From Hyphomicrobiales bacterium (GTDB taxonomy: Bacteria; Pseudomonadota; Alphaproteobacteria; Rhizobiales; Rhizobiaceae), in the NCBI GenBank assembly GCA_900469445.1, contig UBXM01000001.1, positions 124,001 to 188,000 of the forward strand: a stretch of DNA of 64,000 nt. Reading direction: 5' to 3'. Numbering within the stretch: the first letter of the stretch is position 1; the number at the start of each line of letters is the position of its first letter. Below are positions 30,435 through 37,561 of the stretch, one piece after another. Under the pieces are notes generated by a model. The model saw only the letters and a list, made by a program, of their open reading frames with translations, was not told the origin of the DNA and ran no database searches. The position numbers and the translations under genes were made by a program.

Positions 30435-31211
30435 ATGCAGTCGATCAATACCTATGTGATAAATCTCGACGGTAGCGACGACCGCTTGCAGACGATCAAT
30501 GCTCGCCTTGCAGCATTCGATACGCCTTTCGAAAGGGTGGCCGCCTGCGATGGCCGCCAGATGGACCTTGCCGCCCTGCCCGATTACGACGCAGCAAGCG
30601 CCGAGCGTTATATGGGCCGGGCTCTCGTCGGGGGTGAGATCGGCTGCTACCACAGCCACCTCAAGGTAGCAGAGGCTTTCCTCGCCTCGGACGCCCGTTA
30701 TGCGCTCGTCCTTGAAGATGACGCGCTACCTTTGTGCAATCCGGTTGAACTGCTCGAAAAATCGCTGCCCGACCTGGAGATGATCGATCCGAACTGGCTG
30801 TTGATCAACATCGGCAACAACAAGCTGAAGATCGCCACTCCGCTCTCCCGCTATCGGGTCGGTGACCATGATTGCGAACTCGTGGCCGCCCATTATTTCC
30901 CGATGACGACAAGCGCCATCGTCTGGTCGCGCAAGGGAGCGCGCCAGTTTGTCGATCATCATCGCCAGATCTTCGCACCGGTCGACAATTACTTCCGCTA
31001 CTGGCTGACGAGAGAAGGCCACGGCTACTCCTTCTGGCCCGCACCGGTGACGACCACCGATGCCGCAAGCCAGATCATGGCAAATACGGGCAGCGCCAGA
31101 AAGACCCATGGGCGCAAATGGTATTACGGCCTGGCCAAACAGTTCCGCCTGTTCCAGGACAAGATCATCGCGTTTCGGCGGAAACAAGGTTTCACGCGAC
31201 ATACCGGTTAA
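30435..31211 (+). CDS. Glycosyltransferase family 25, LPS biosynthesis (LpsD/LgtF-like)
   Basis: A GT25 enzyme of 258 aa, the family of the Lgt beta-galactosyl/glucosyltransferases that decorate LPS core. Motifs are INTYVINLDGSDDRLQTIN at the N-terminus, GGEIGCYHSHLKV, and LVLEDDALPL, with the acidic metal-binding cluster. Two ATG codons (30432 and 30435) follow GGATCGGG. It is divergent from lpsE, which starts 138 bp away on the other strand; in S. meliloti the equivalent position is occupied by a gene facing the other way. Confidence 0.85.
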   Translation: MQSINTYVINLDGSDDRLQTINARLAAFDTPFERVAACDGRQMDLAALPDYDAASAERYMGRALVGGEIGCYHSHLKVAEAFLASDARYALVLEDDALPLCNPVELLEKSLPDLEMIDPNWLLINIGNNKLKIATPLSRYRVGDHDCELVAAHYFPMTTSAIVWSRKGARQFVDHHRQIFAPVDNYFRYWLTREGHGYSFWPAPVTTTDAASQIMANTGSARKTHGRKWYYGLAKQFRLFQDKIIAFRRKQGFTRHTG

Positions 31212-31349
31212 GGCCTCTCCCCTTGCAAAACCGTTGGCGGATATCGTTGCGGACGCCCGCAGGACACGGCTGAAACCAACGGGATCGAATTCGCCAAGGA
31301 TAGTGGCACCGTTTCGTTCCGGCGCCGCTGCACTTGTTGCACCTTAAAA

Positions 31350-31379
31350 ATCTTGCTACGGCGCGCCACTCTGCAAGAT
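31350..31379. repeat. Inverted repeat ATCTTGC-N16-GCAAGAT
   Basis: Exact 7-bp arms at 31350-31356 and 31373-31379 lie 30 bp before the next glycosyltransferase gene. It could be an operator or a leader hairpin. Nothing else is evident in the 197-bp gap. Confidence 0.35.
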
Positions 31380-31408
31380 ACGGCTCCCACTTTAAGGCAT
31401 AAGCAAAA

Positions 31409-32215
31409 ATGACAGGCAAGTTAGCAACCCTTTGGACGGGAGCTCCGCTTGGGACAATCGAGTACATCAGCGCGCTCTCTTTTCTCGAAACCGGCCATCA
31501 ACTCGTTCTCTACACGTTTGGGGATGTGGGCGATGTTCCAGCAGGCATTGAGGTAAGGGACGCCCGCGAAATACTCGATACGGGAACAGTGGTGAGACAT
31601 CGGAAAACCGGGAGCACGGCGCTCTATTCGGACCTTTTCAGATATGCTCTTTTCAAACACACTGACTTCACCTGGGTCGACCTGGACGTCGTGGCCCTAA
31701 AGCCGATTGTTACGGATACCACCCATATTTTTGGCTATGAAAGAGACGGCGAGCTGAATGGCGCCATTCTGAAATTGCCACGCAACTCCGAAACATTGCG
31801 GGAATTGCTCCAATTCAAAAGCGACACCCGTGGCTATCCTCCGACGCTCAAGGGGTTTCGCCGTCTTAAATATGTCGTGAAATCACTGGGTATGGGAGTT
31901 CCTATATCCAGATGGCCTTGGGGCGCGATTGGCCCTCGCGCGTTGACGCATTTCGCGCGGCTATCGGGTGAGATCCGCCACGCTCAGGAAAGAGATGTGT
32001 TTTACCCCGTACCGTTTAAGGAAGCCTGGCGCTTCGCAAAGCCGGGTGAGGTAAATTTCGACTCGTTTCCCGAGAAGACTCAGGCCGTTCACCTTTGGGG
32101 CAAGGACTTGAGAGCCATTATTCGCGACAAGTATGATGGCCAGGTTCCGCCGAACTCTTTTCTCGACATCGCACGCATGCGATATTCACGATGGTCCGGT
32201 TATAAAATCCCCTGA
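31409..32215 (+). CDS. DXD-type glycosyltransferase (GT32/Gb3-synthase-like), LPS locus
   Basis: A 268-aa GT-A enzyme. The motif TALYSDLFRYALFKHTDFTWVDLDVV contains the DxD (DLD) that binds the nucleotide-sugar metal, preceded by the YSDLFRY typical of sugar-binding DXD glycosyltransferases (GT32 and alpha-1,4-GT). The C-terminal part has AVHLWGKDLR, a conserved His/Trp region. Codon use and base composition look less GC-rich than the neighbours, which suggests a separate origin. A TAAGG lies 12 nt upstream of the ATG. Acceptor and sugar are unknown; the lps-lrp position suggests LPS core or O-antigen. Confidence 0.8.
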   Translation: MTGKLATLWTGAPLGTIEYISALSFLETGHQLVLYTFGDVGDVPAGIEVRDAREILDTGTVVRHRKTGSTALYSDLFRYALFKHTDFTWVDLDVVALKPIVTDTTHIFGYERDGELNGAILKLPRNSETLRELLQFKSDTRGYPPTLKGFRRLKYVVKSLGMGVPISRWPWGAIGPRALTHFARLSGEIRHAQERDVFYPVPFKEAWRFAKPGEVNFDSFPEKTQAVHLWGKDLRAIIRDKYDGQVPPNSFLDIARMRYSRWSGYKIP

Positions 32216-32294
32216 CCCCGACGCCAAACAACCTGCATTTCCAGAGCGGGCAATACCTCGCTTTGGGTGCGTGGGATGGAAGAAGCGGCGCCTG

Positions 32295-32762
32295 CTAAAC
32301 TTCCACCAGGCCCAGCTGCTTCACCTGACGGATTGTCAGCATGGTGCGAACCGTGTCCACATATTCGTCGGCGGTCAGCACGTCTATGACGAAGTCCTGG
32401 AACTGGGTCAGGTTTTCGGCGGTACAGCGCAGCAGAAAATCGCTGTCGCCGTTCACCATCCAGGCTTCGCGCACCAGCGGCCATTGCTGAACCCTCGAAG
32501 CAAACCCCTTCAGGTCGGCGTCCGACTGGCGTTTCAATCCGACCATGCAGAAGGCGGTCAGATCGAAGCCGAGCTTCTGGCCGTTCAGCAGCGCGTGATA
32601 GCCTTCGATAATGCCCGCCTCTTCCAGCTTGCGCACGCGCCGCAGACAAGGTGGCGCGGAAATTCCGACACGTTCGGCAAGCTCCACATTCGTGATGCGC
32701 CCGTCCTGCTGGAGCTCCTTCAAAATCTTTATATCGATGGCATCGAGATCGGCGCGGAGCAC
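32295..32762 (-). CDS. lrp: Lrp/AsnC family transcriptional regulator
   Basis: A 155-aa feast/famine regulator. The N-terminal winged helix (LDAIDIKILKELQQDGRITNVELAERVGIS, key residues in ERVGISAPPCLRRVRKLEE) precedes the RAM ligand-binding domain, which senses amino acids such as leucine and drives octamer assembly. The GTG at 32762 has AAGGGGG at 7-nt spacing. In S. meliloti the lrp gene at this place heads the lrp-lpsCDE operon; here the adjacent glycosyltransferase is on the opposite strand, so lrp appears to stand alone. It is divergent from trxB. Confidence 0.92.
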   Translation of the reverse strand: MLRADLDAIDIKILKELQQDGRITNVELAERVGISAPPCLRRVRKLEEAGIIEGYHALLNGQKLGFDLTAFCMVGLKRQSDADLKGFASRVQQWPLVREAWMVNGDSDFLLRCTAENLTQFQDFVIDVLTADEYVDTVRTMLTIRQVKQLGLVEV

Positions 32763-33077
32763 GGTATTCCCCCTTGAATGGGATGGCTTTTAATCGAAAC
32801 AATGTTTAACGCAAGGCATAAGCGAATACAGCCCCATGGCACCGCGCACCAGATGCGGCACATCAAGCAGCCGGGGATATTTTGAAGCAGCATCCCGATC
32901 TGCGAACCTTCTCCGGTTTGCGGTGATGCGTTAGCGACCAACTGTCCTGTTGTTAATGCAAGCCTGCCCTTGCACTGACGCATGGATCGACATTAGATGA
33001 CAGTCAAAAAGCGGCAGAGCAAAAGCGCCCTTCCTATATGGGTGTGAGTTCCGGTCCGCCCTCGAAAGGAAATATTC
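32763..33077. promoter_or_regulatory. lrp-trxB divergent control region
   Basis: 315 bp with no gene. CTTGCA (32969-32974), a 17-nt spacer and ATTAGA (32992-32997) form a possible but weak trxB promoter. No obvious operator is seen for Lrp. Confidence 0.3.
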
Positions 33078-34052
33078 ATGTCCGCTCGTCACACGGAAGT
33101 GCTGATCATCGGTTCAGGCCCTGCGGGTTACACCGCCGCCATCTATGCTGCCCGCGCCATGCTGAAGCCGGTTCTGATCGCCGGCATGGAACAAGGTGGC
33201 CAGCTGATGATCACCACCGATGTCGAGAATTATCCGGGTTTTGGCGACCCCATTCAGGGACCATGGCTGATGGATCAGATGCTCAAGCAGGCAACCCATG
33301 TCGGCGCCGAGATCGTCAACGACCTCGTGACCGAAGTCGACACTGCCACCCGCCCCTTCACCGCCAGAACCGATTCCGGCACGGTCTGGACCGCCGACAC
33401 GATCATTATCGCCACCGGTGCGAAGGCGAAGTGGCTCGGCATCGAAAGCGAACAGCATTTCCAGGGCTTTGGCGTCTCTGCCTGCGCCACCTGCGACGGC
33501 TTTTTCTATCGCAACAAGGATGTGATCGTCGTTGGCGGCGGCAACTCCGCCGTCGAGGAAGCACTCTATCTGTCCAACATCGCCAAGTCGGTAACCGTCG
33601 TGCATCGCCGTGACGAATTCCGCTCGGAAAAGATCCTGCGCGAGCGCCTCTTCCAGCGTCCGAACGTCAAGGTCCTGTGGAACACCGAGATTCACGAGAT
33701 CACCGGCAAGCCGGCAAAGCCCCCGCTCCCGCCGTCGGTGGAAGGCGTCAAGCTTCGCAACACGCTGACGGGCGCAATCACCGAACAGCCGATCGACGGC
33801 GTCTTCGTCGCCATCGGCCATGCCCCGGCAACGGAATTGTTCAAGGACAAGCTGAAGATGAAGACCGGCGGCTATCTGTGGACCGCCCCCGATTCGACCG
33901 CGACCGACGTGCCCGGCATCTTTGCCGCAGGCGACGTGACCGACGACACCTTCCGGCAGGCGATCACCGCCGCCGGAATGGGCTGCATGGCCGCTCTTGA
34001 GGCCGAGCGTTACCTGGCCGGAATCCAACCGGTCTCCATAGCCGCGGAGTAA
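33078..34052 (+). CDS. trxB: Thioredoxin reductase
   Basis: An FAD enzyme that reduces thioredoxin with NADPH. The 324-aa length is typical. The N-terminal FAD motif is IIGSGPAGYTAAIYAARA; the redox-active pair is CATCDG; the NADPH motif is VVGGGNSAVEEALYL, and GIFAAGDVTDDTFRQAITAAG closes the FAD site. GAAAGGAAA gives a good ribosome binding site. lsrB starts 3 bp after the stop, so the two are almost certainly co-transcribed, linking thiol redox balance to LsrB. Confidence 0.97.
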   Translation: MSARHTEVLIIGSGPAGYTAAIYAARAMLKPVLIAGMEQGGQLMITTDVENYPGFGDPIQGPWLMDQMLKQATHVGAEIVNDLVTEVDTATRPFTARTDSGTVWTADTIIIATGAKAKWLGIESEQHFQGFGVSACATCDGFFYRNKDVIVVGGGNSAVEEALYLSNIAKSVTVVHRRDEFRSEKILRERLFQRPNVKVLWNTEIHEITGKPAKPPLPPSVEGVKLRNTLTGAITEQPIDGVFVAIGHAPATELFKDKLKMKTGGYLWTAPDSTATDVPGIFAAGDVTDDTFRQAITAAGMGCMAALEAERYLAGIQPVSIAAE

Positions 34053-34054
34053 GC

Positions 34055-34957
34055 ATGGGCGTTCCTTTAGACTGGGATAAATTGCGCATCTTTCATGCGG
34101 CAGCCGAGGCAGGGTCATTCACCCATGCCGCCGACAAGCTGCACCTTTCCCAGTCCGCGATCAGTCGCCAGGTCAGTGCGCTCGAGCAGGATGTGGGGGT
34201 GAAGCTTTTTCACCGCCACGCCCGCGGCCTCATCCTGACCGAACAGGGCGAACTGCTCTACAGGACAGCGCATGACGTGCTGTTGAAGCTGGAAACGGTC
34301 AAGGTTCAGTTGACCGAAACGACCGACAAGCCATCCGGCAAGCTGCGCGTCACCACGACGGTCGGCCTCGGCCAGGGCTGGCTGACCGACAAGGTGCAGG
34401 AATTCCTGCAGCTTTATCCGGAAATGTCGATCCAGCTCATCCTCGACAACGAGGAAGTCGACGTGAACATGCGTCACGCCGATTGCGCCATCCGGCTGCG
34501 CCAGCCGCAGCAGTCCGACCTCATTCAGCGCAAGCTGTTTACGGTCCATATGCATGTCTATGCGGCACCGTCCTATATCAATCGTTTCGGCGAACCGCAG
34601 ACGATCGAGGACCTCGACAATCACCGCATCATCACCTTCGGTGAACCGGCCCCCAATTGGCTGATGGACGTCAACTGGCTGGAATCGGCCGGTCGCTCGT
34701 CCGACAATACGCGCACCCCCCACCTGCAGATCAACAGCCAGACCTCGATCAAGCGCGCCTGCCTGCTGGGCATCGGCATCGCCGTTCTTCCCGATTACAT
34801 CGTCGGGCGCGATCCCGGCCTGATCCAGCTCGCGATCAATGCGGATATTCCAACCTTTGACACCTATTTCTGCTATCCGGACGAAATGAAGAACGCTGCG
34901 AAGCTGAAAGTCTTCCGCGACTTCATCGTCACGAAAGCCCGAAACTGGAATTTCTAG
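34055..34957 (+). CDS. lsrB: LysR-family regulator LsrB/VtlR-like
   Basis: A 300-aa LysR regulator. The N-terminal helix-turn-helix is AAEAGSFTHAADKLHLSQSAISRQVSALEQDVG, followed by a type-2 periplasmic-binding-like effector domain. The opening LDWDKLRIFHAAAEAGSFTHAA, the trxB linkage and two AbcR-like sRNAs directly downstream identify it as LsrB of Sinorhizobium or VtlR of Brucella/Agrobacterium. Those control LPS genes, redox genes and abcR sRNAs. GGAG overlaps the trxB stop region 5 nt before the ATG. Confidence 0.92.
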   Translation: MGVPLDWDKLRIFHAAAEAGSFTHAADKLHLSQSAISRQVSALEQDVGVKLFHRHARGLILTEQGELLYRTAHDVLLKLETVKVQLTETTDKPSGKLRVTTTVGLGQGWLTDKVQEFLQLYPEMSIQLILDNEEVDVNMRHADCAIRLRQPQQSDLIQRKLFTVHMHVYAAPSYINRFGEPQTIEDLDNHRIITFGEPAPNWLMDVNWLESAGRSSDNTRTPHLQINSQTSIKRACLLGIGIAVLPDYIVGRDPGLIQLAINADIPTFDTYFCYPDEMKNAAKLKVFRDFIVTKARNWNF

Positions 34958-34999
34958 CGTCTAATATACCTGCGACATTCGAAGGAATGGCGCTCCACT

Positions 35000-35015
35000 C
35001 TTGCATTTATGCAAG
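35000..35015. promoter_or_regulatory. Perfect 16-bp palindrome, candidate LsrB site
   Basis: CTTGCAT-TT-ATGCAAG lies 42 bp after the lsrB stop and about 90-100 bp upstream of the predicted start of the first AbcR-like sRNA. A LysR regulator usually binds such a dyad. Binding by LsrB is an inference from position and from VtlR control of abcR2 in relatives. Confidence 0.45.
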
Positions 35016-35067
35016 TTTTATGACGGAGCCATGCATATGAGGCATAGCAGTCCTGCACAAAATCTGA

Positions 35068-35096
35068 TTGCGCGATGCACAAAAAACCATCATATC
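35068..35096 (+). promoter_or_regulatory. Promoter of first AbcR-like sRNA
   Basis: TTGCGC (35068-35073), exactly 17 nt, and CATATC (35091-35096). The architecture is the same as for the second sRNA and fits the rhizobial sigma-70 consensus. Predicted start near 35103. Confidence 0.6.
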
Positions 35097-35102
35097 GCAC
35101 TC

Positions 35103-35223
35103 AGCTGATGCATATGGTGGCTTTCCTCCCAGTTCCACCGCAGCAGCTGTTCCCCTCTGGAGGTTCATTTTTGACCTTCACACTTCAAAGGGCCCTGGAG
35201 CGATCCGGTGGCCCTCTTTTTTT
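35103..35223 (+). ncRNA. abcR: AbcR-type trans-acting sRNA (alpha-r15 family), first copy
   Basis: A predicted Hfq-dependent sRNA of about 120 nt. It carries the block TTCCCCTCTGGAGGTT (35150-35165) and TTGACCTTCACACTT (35171-35185), both repeated exactly in the second copy, and ends in a terminator: AGGGCC/GGCCCT (35189-35194 with 35210-35215) plus seven T. Tandem AbcR1/AbcR2 between lsrB and an arsR gene are known from Sinorhizobium and Agrobacterium, where they silence ABC-transporter mRNAs through CU-rich anti-Shine-Dalgarno loops. The 5' end is estimated from the promoter. I cannot assign AbcR1 or AbcR2. Confidence 0.85.
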
Positions 35224-35307
35224 GCCTTTACCGCTGCCAAGACACAGCCTGCGCCAATCTGCAGCAGCTCAAACCATGCCCTGGCGTTTAATATCTTCAC
35301 CAAGCCC

Positions 35308-35337
35308 CTTGTCGTCGGGCCCATCAAAACCCATATT
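35308..35337 (+). promoter_or_regulatory. Promoter of second AbcR-like sRNA
   Basis: CTTGTCG (35308-35314), a 17-nt spacer, and CATATT (35332-35337). Predicted start near 35344. Confidence 0.65.
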
Positions 35338-35343
35338 AAGATC

Positions 35344-35453
35344 AGTCGATGGCCTGATGGTTTCCCACCATCCGCCTCGGCTGTTCCCCTCTGGAGGTTA
35401 TTTGACCTTCACACTTGACGGGCCGCGGAGAAATCCGTTGGCCCGATTTTTTT
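35344..35453 (+). ncRNA. abcR: AbcR-type trans-acting sRNA (alpha-r15 family), second copy
   Basis: A predicted sRNA of about 110 nt with the same conserved loop (TTCCCCTCTGGAGGTT at 35384-35399) and TTGACCTTCACACTT (35402-35416) as the first copy. The 5' halves differ, which would give partly different target sets. The terminator is CGGGCC/GGCCCG (35419-35424 with 35440-35445) followed by seven T. Its separate promoter and terminator imply independent regulation. Ends were estimated, not mapped. Confidence 0.85.
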
Positions 35454-35485
35454 ACCTCTTTAAATCGTAAAATGACGATCTACAT

Positions 35486-35508
35486 ATCGAATGAAGGCGA
35501 TATTCGAT
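35486..35508. promoter_or_regulatory. Inverted repeat at the ArsR start, possible operator
   Basis: ATCGAAT (35486-35492) and ATTCGAT (35502-35508) are exact inverted arms around a 9-nt spacer that includes GAAGGCGAT, the ribosome binding region. The right arm overlaps the ArsR start codon, so binding would block both transcription and initiation. Confidence 0.45.
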
Positions 35509-35809
35509 GACGATAGACAAAACGGAAATTCTGAAAGCACTGGCTCATCCAACGCGGGTGTCCATTCTCGAATGGATGCGCGAACCTGAGCGGCACTTTT
35601 GCGATCAGGCCCATCCTTTGGAAATGGGAATCTGCGCCAACCAGGTCGAAAGGAAATGCGGCCTGTCTCAATCGACAGTTTCCGCTCATCTGGCGATGCT
35701 GGAAAAGGCAGGACTGCTCAAGACGAACCGTGTCGGCCAATGGGCATTCTATAGCCGTGACGAAGACAACATCGCGTCCTTCCTCAATGAGCTGAAATCG
35801 ACACTCTGA
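35507..35809 (+). CDS. ArsR/SmtB family regulator with N-terminal cysteines
   Basis: A 100-aa winged-helix repressor. The helix-turn-helix is VERKCGLSQSTVSAHLAMLEKAGLL. Three cysteines (C32, C43 and C51) and two histidines lie in the N-terminal half, so the protein could sense metals or reactive electrophiles. It is the arsR gene that in S. meliloti follows the AbcR sRNAs. An Old Yellow Enzyme gene starts 55 bp downstream in the same direction and is its likely regulatory target. An inverted repeat overlaps its start codon. Confidence 0.9.
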   Translation: MTIDKTEILKALAHPTRVSILEWMREPERHFCDQAHPLEMGICANQVERKCGLSQSTVSAHLAMLEKAGLLKTNRVGQWAFYSRDEDNIASFLNELKSTL

Positions 35810-35863
35810 TCCAGCTCCCCTCCCAAGCCCCCCTCCTAAGCCAAAGGCAAAAGGACTTCCGTA

Positions 35864-36985
35864 ATGACCACACTCTTCGACCCGGTGAAGTTTGGTGATA
35901 TCGAATTGGCAAACAGGATCGTCATGGCGCCGCTGACGCGCAATCGCTCCCCCAAGGCGATCCCGAACGATCTCAACGCGGCTTATTACGAACAGCGCGC
36001 CTCGGCCGGACTTCTCATCACCGAAGGCACGCCCGTAACCCAGCAGGGCCAGGGTTATGCGGACGTTCCCGGCCTCTACCTGCCGGAAGCTATCGAGGGC
36101 TGGAAGAAGGTAACGGACGCGGTTCACAAGAAGGGCGGCAAGATCGTCACCCAGATCTGGCATGTCGGCCGCGTGTCGCATGTCTCGCTGCAGCCGAATG
36201 GCGGCGCCCCGGTTGCCCCTTCCGCGATCCCGGCCGGCGGCAAGACTTATATCATCGATGAAAACGGCAACGGTGCCTTCGCTGAAACCTCGGCACCCCG
36301 TGCGCTGGAAATCGGCGAGATTGCAGGCGTCGTCGCGGACTACGCAAAGGGCGCCCGGGCTGCGATCGATGCCGGTTTCGACGGCGTCGAAATCCACGGT
36401 GCAAACGGCTATCTGATCGACCAGTTCCTCAAGGATGGCGCAAACCAGCGCACCGATGAATATGGCGGTTCGATCGAAAACCGCGTGCGCTTCGCACTTG
36501 AAGTCGTCGATGCCGTGGCAAAGGAAATCGGCGCCGGCCGCGTCGGCATCCGCCTTTCGCCGGTCACGCCGGCCAATGGCATCACCGAGAGCCAGCCCCA
36601 GGCAGTCTTCAACCACCTCGTCAAGGAACTCGGTTCGCGCGGCCTCTCTTTCATACACGTCATCGAAGGCGCAACCGGCGGTGACCGCAACTTCACCCAG
36701 GGCGACAAGCCGTTCGATTATCGCGAATTGAAGGATATCTACCGCAACGCCGGCGGCACCGGCGGATGGCTGGTCAACAACGGTTATGAAAAGGACACAG
36801 CGGAACGGGCCGTCGAAAGCGGTTATGCGGACGCCGTAGCCTTCGGCAAACTGTTCATCGCCAATTCCGACCTCGTCGAGCGCTTCAAGACGAATGCCCC
36901 GTTGAACACGCCCGACAACACCACCTTCTATGGCGGTGGCGCCAAGGGTTATACCGACTATCCGGCACTTGAGGCTGTCGCCTGA
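35864..36985 (+). CDS. Alkene reductase, Old Yellow Enzyme family (NemA-like)
   Basis: An FMN-dependent NAD(P)H enzyme of 373 aa that reduces activated alkenes, N-ethylmaleimide or nitro compounds. It is a TIM barrel with N-terminal FMN contacts LANRIVMAPLTRNRS and the substrate-binding His/Asn pair in VEIHGANGYLIDQFL, followed by NQRTDEYGGSIENR. FGKLFIANSDL lies in the C-terminal FMN phosphate region. A terminator follows. The ArsR gene just upstream and the lack of any other neighbour suggest a NemR/NemA-like sensor-detoxifier unit. Confidence 0.93.
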   Translation: MTTLFDPVKFGDIELANRIVMAPLTRNRSPKAIPNDLNAAYYEQRASAGLLITEGTPVTQQGQGYADVPGLYLPEAIEGWKKVTDAVHKKGGKIVTQIWHVGRVSHVSLQPNGGAPVAPSAIPAGGKTYIIDENGNGAFAETSAPRALEIGEIAGVVADYAKGARAAIDAGFDGVEIHGANGYLIDQFLKDGANQRTDEYGGSIENRVRFALEVVDAVAKEIGAGRVGIRLSPVTPANGITESQPQAVFNHLVKELGSRGLSFIHVIEGATGGDRNFTQGDKPFDYRELKDIYRNAGGTGGWLVNNGYEKDTAERAVESGYADAVAFGKLFIANSDLVERFKTNAPLNTPDNTTFYGGGAKGYTDYPALEAVA

Positions 36986-37001
36986 AAACCAACAAAGCTT
37001 G

Positions 37002-37024
37002 GGGCCGCAGCACGCGGCCCTTTT
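37002..37024 (+). terminator. Terminator of the OYE gene
   Basis: GGGCCGC (37002-37008) and GCGGCCC (37014-37020) with an AGCAC loop, then TTTT. Confidence 0.8.
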
Positions 37025-37070
37025 GCCTTATACGAAAGCCTTGCAGACAAAGGACAGATCGCGCCGCGCC

Positions 37071-37337
37071 TTAGCGCGCGCCAGCCTGCTCTCCATCACC
37101 ATCCTGAACTTCGGCTTCGGGGCGATCTCCCCCATCGCTATGTTCGCTGTGCCAGACACCCTTGTCATCCTGCCAGCTGATTTCTTCCGGCTCGCCGCCC
37201 ACCTGCTGCTCCGCGGCCACGATACGCGCAGCCTGCATCGCATCCGAACGGCTCGGGAATGTCTCGGAGAAAACGTCACCGAGACGATAGGCCCAGCCGC
37301 CGTCATGCGGCACGATCTTGTAAACGACCTTGGTCAT
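37071..37337 (-). CDS. DUF2188 domain protein
   Basis: A small soluble protein of 88 aa with the DUF2188 pattern: VYKIVPHDGGWAYRLGDVFSETFPSRSDAMQAARIVAAEQQ. The C-terminal third is acidic and low-complexity. These proteins are widespread in rhizobia with no known function. GGAGG sits 4 nt upstream of the ATG. It is convergent with the OYE gene. Confidence 0.85.
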   Translation of the reverse strand: MTKVVYKIVPHDGGWAYRLGDVFSETFPSRSDAMQAARIVAAEQQVGGEPEEISWQDDKGVWHSEHSDGGDRPEAEVQDGDGEQAGAR

Positions 37338-37561
37338 ACTTCCTCCTTACGCGTGGCCGCATCACACAACATATCGGACAATCCGTTCCGGCTACGGCAC
37401 CATGGTGAAGATGCGAAAGACCGTCGCAGAGTTCCAGGCCACGGAAGAAATAATGGCATTATCGTCCAAATAGCGCAAATGGTCGCCCCCGTGACAAAGG
37501 GCGCTTGATGCCGTCGGCGGCAGCGTTAAATCTCCATCGCAAACAGGAGCGAGCGCCGGGA

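Noticed and set aside
35480..36658. 392-codon minus-strand frame
   Set aside because: Antisense to the ArsR and OYE genes, both well supported by motifs.
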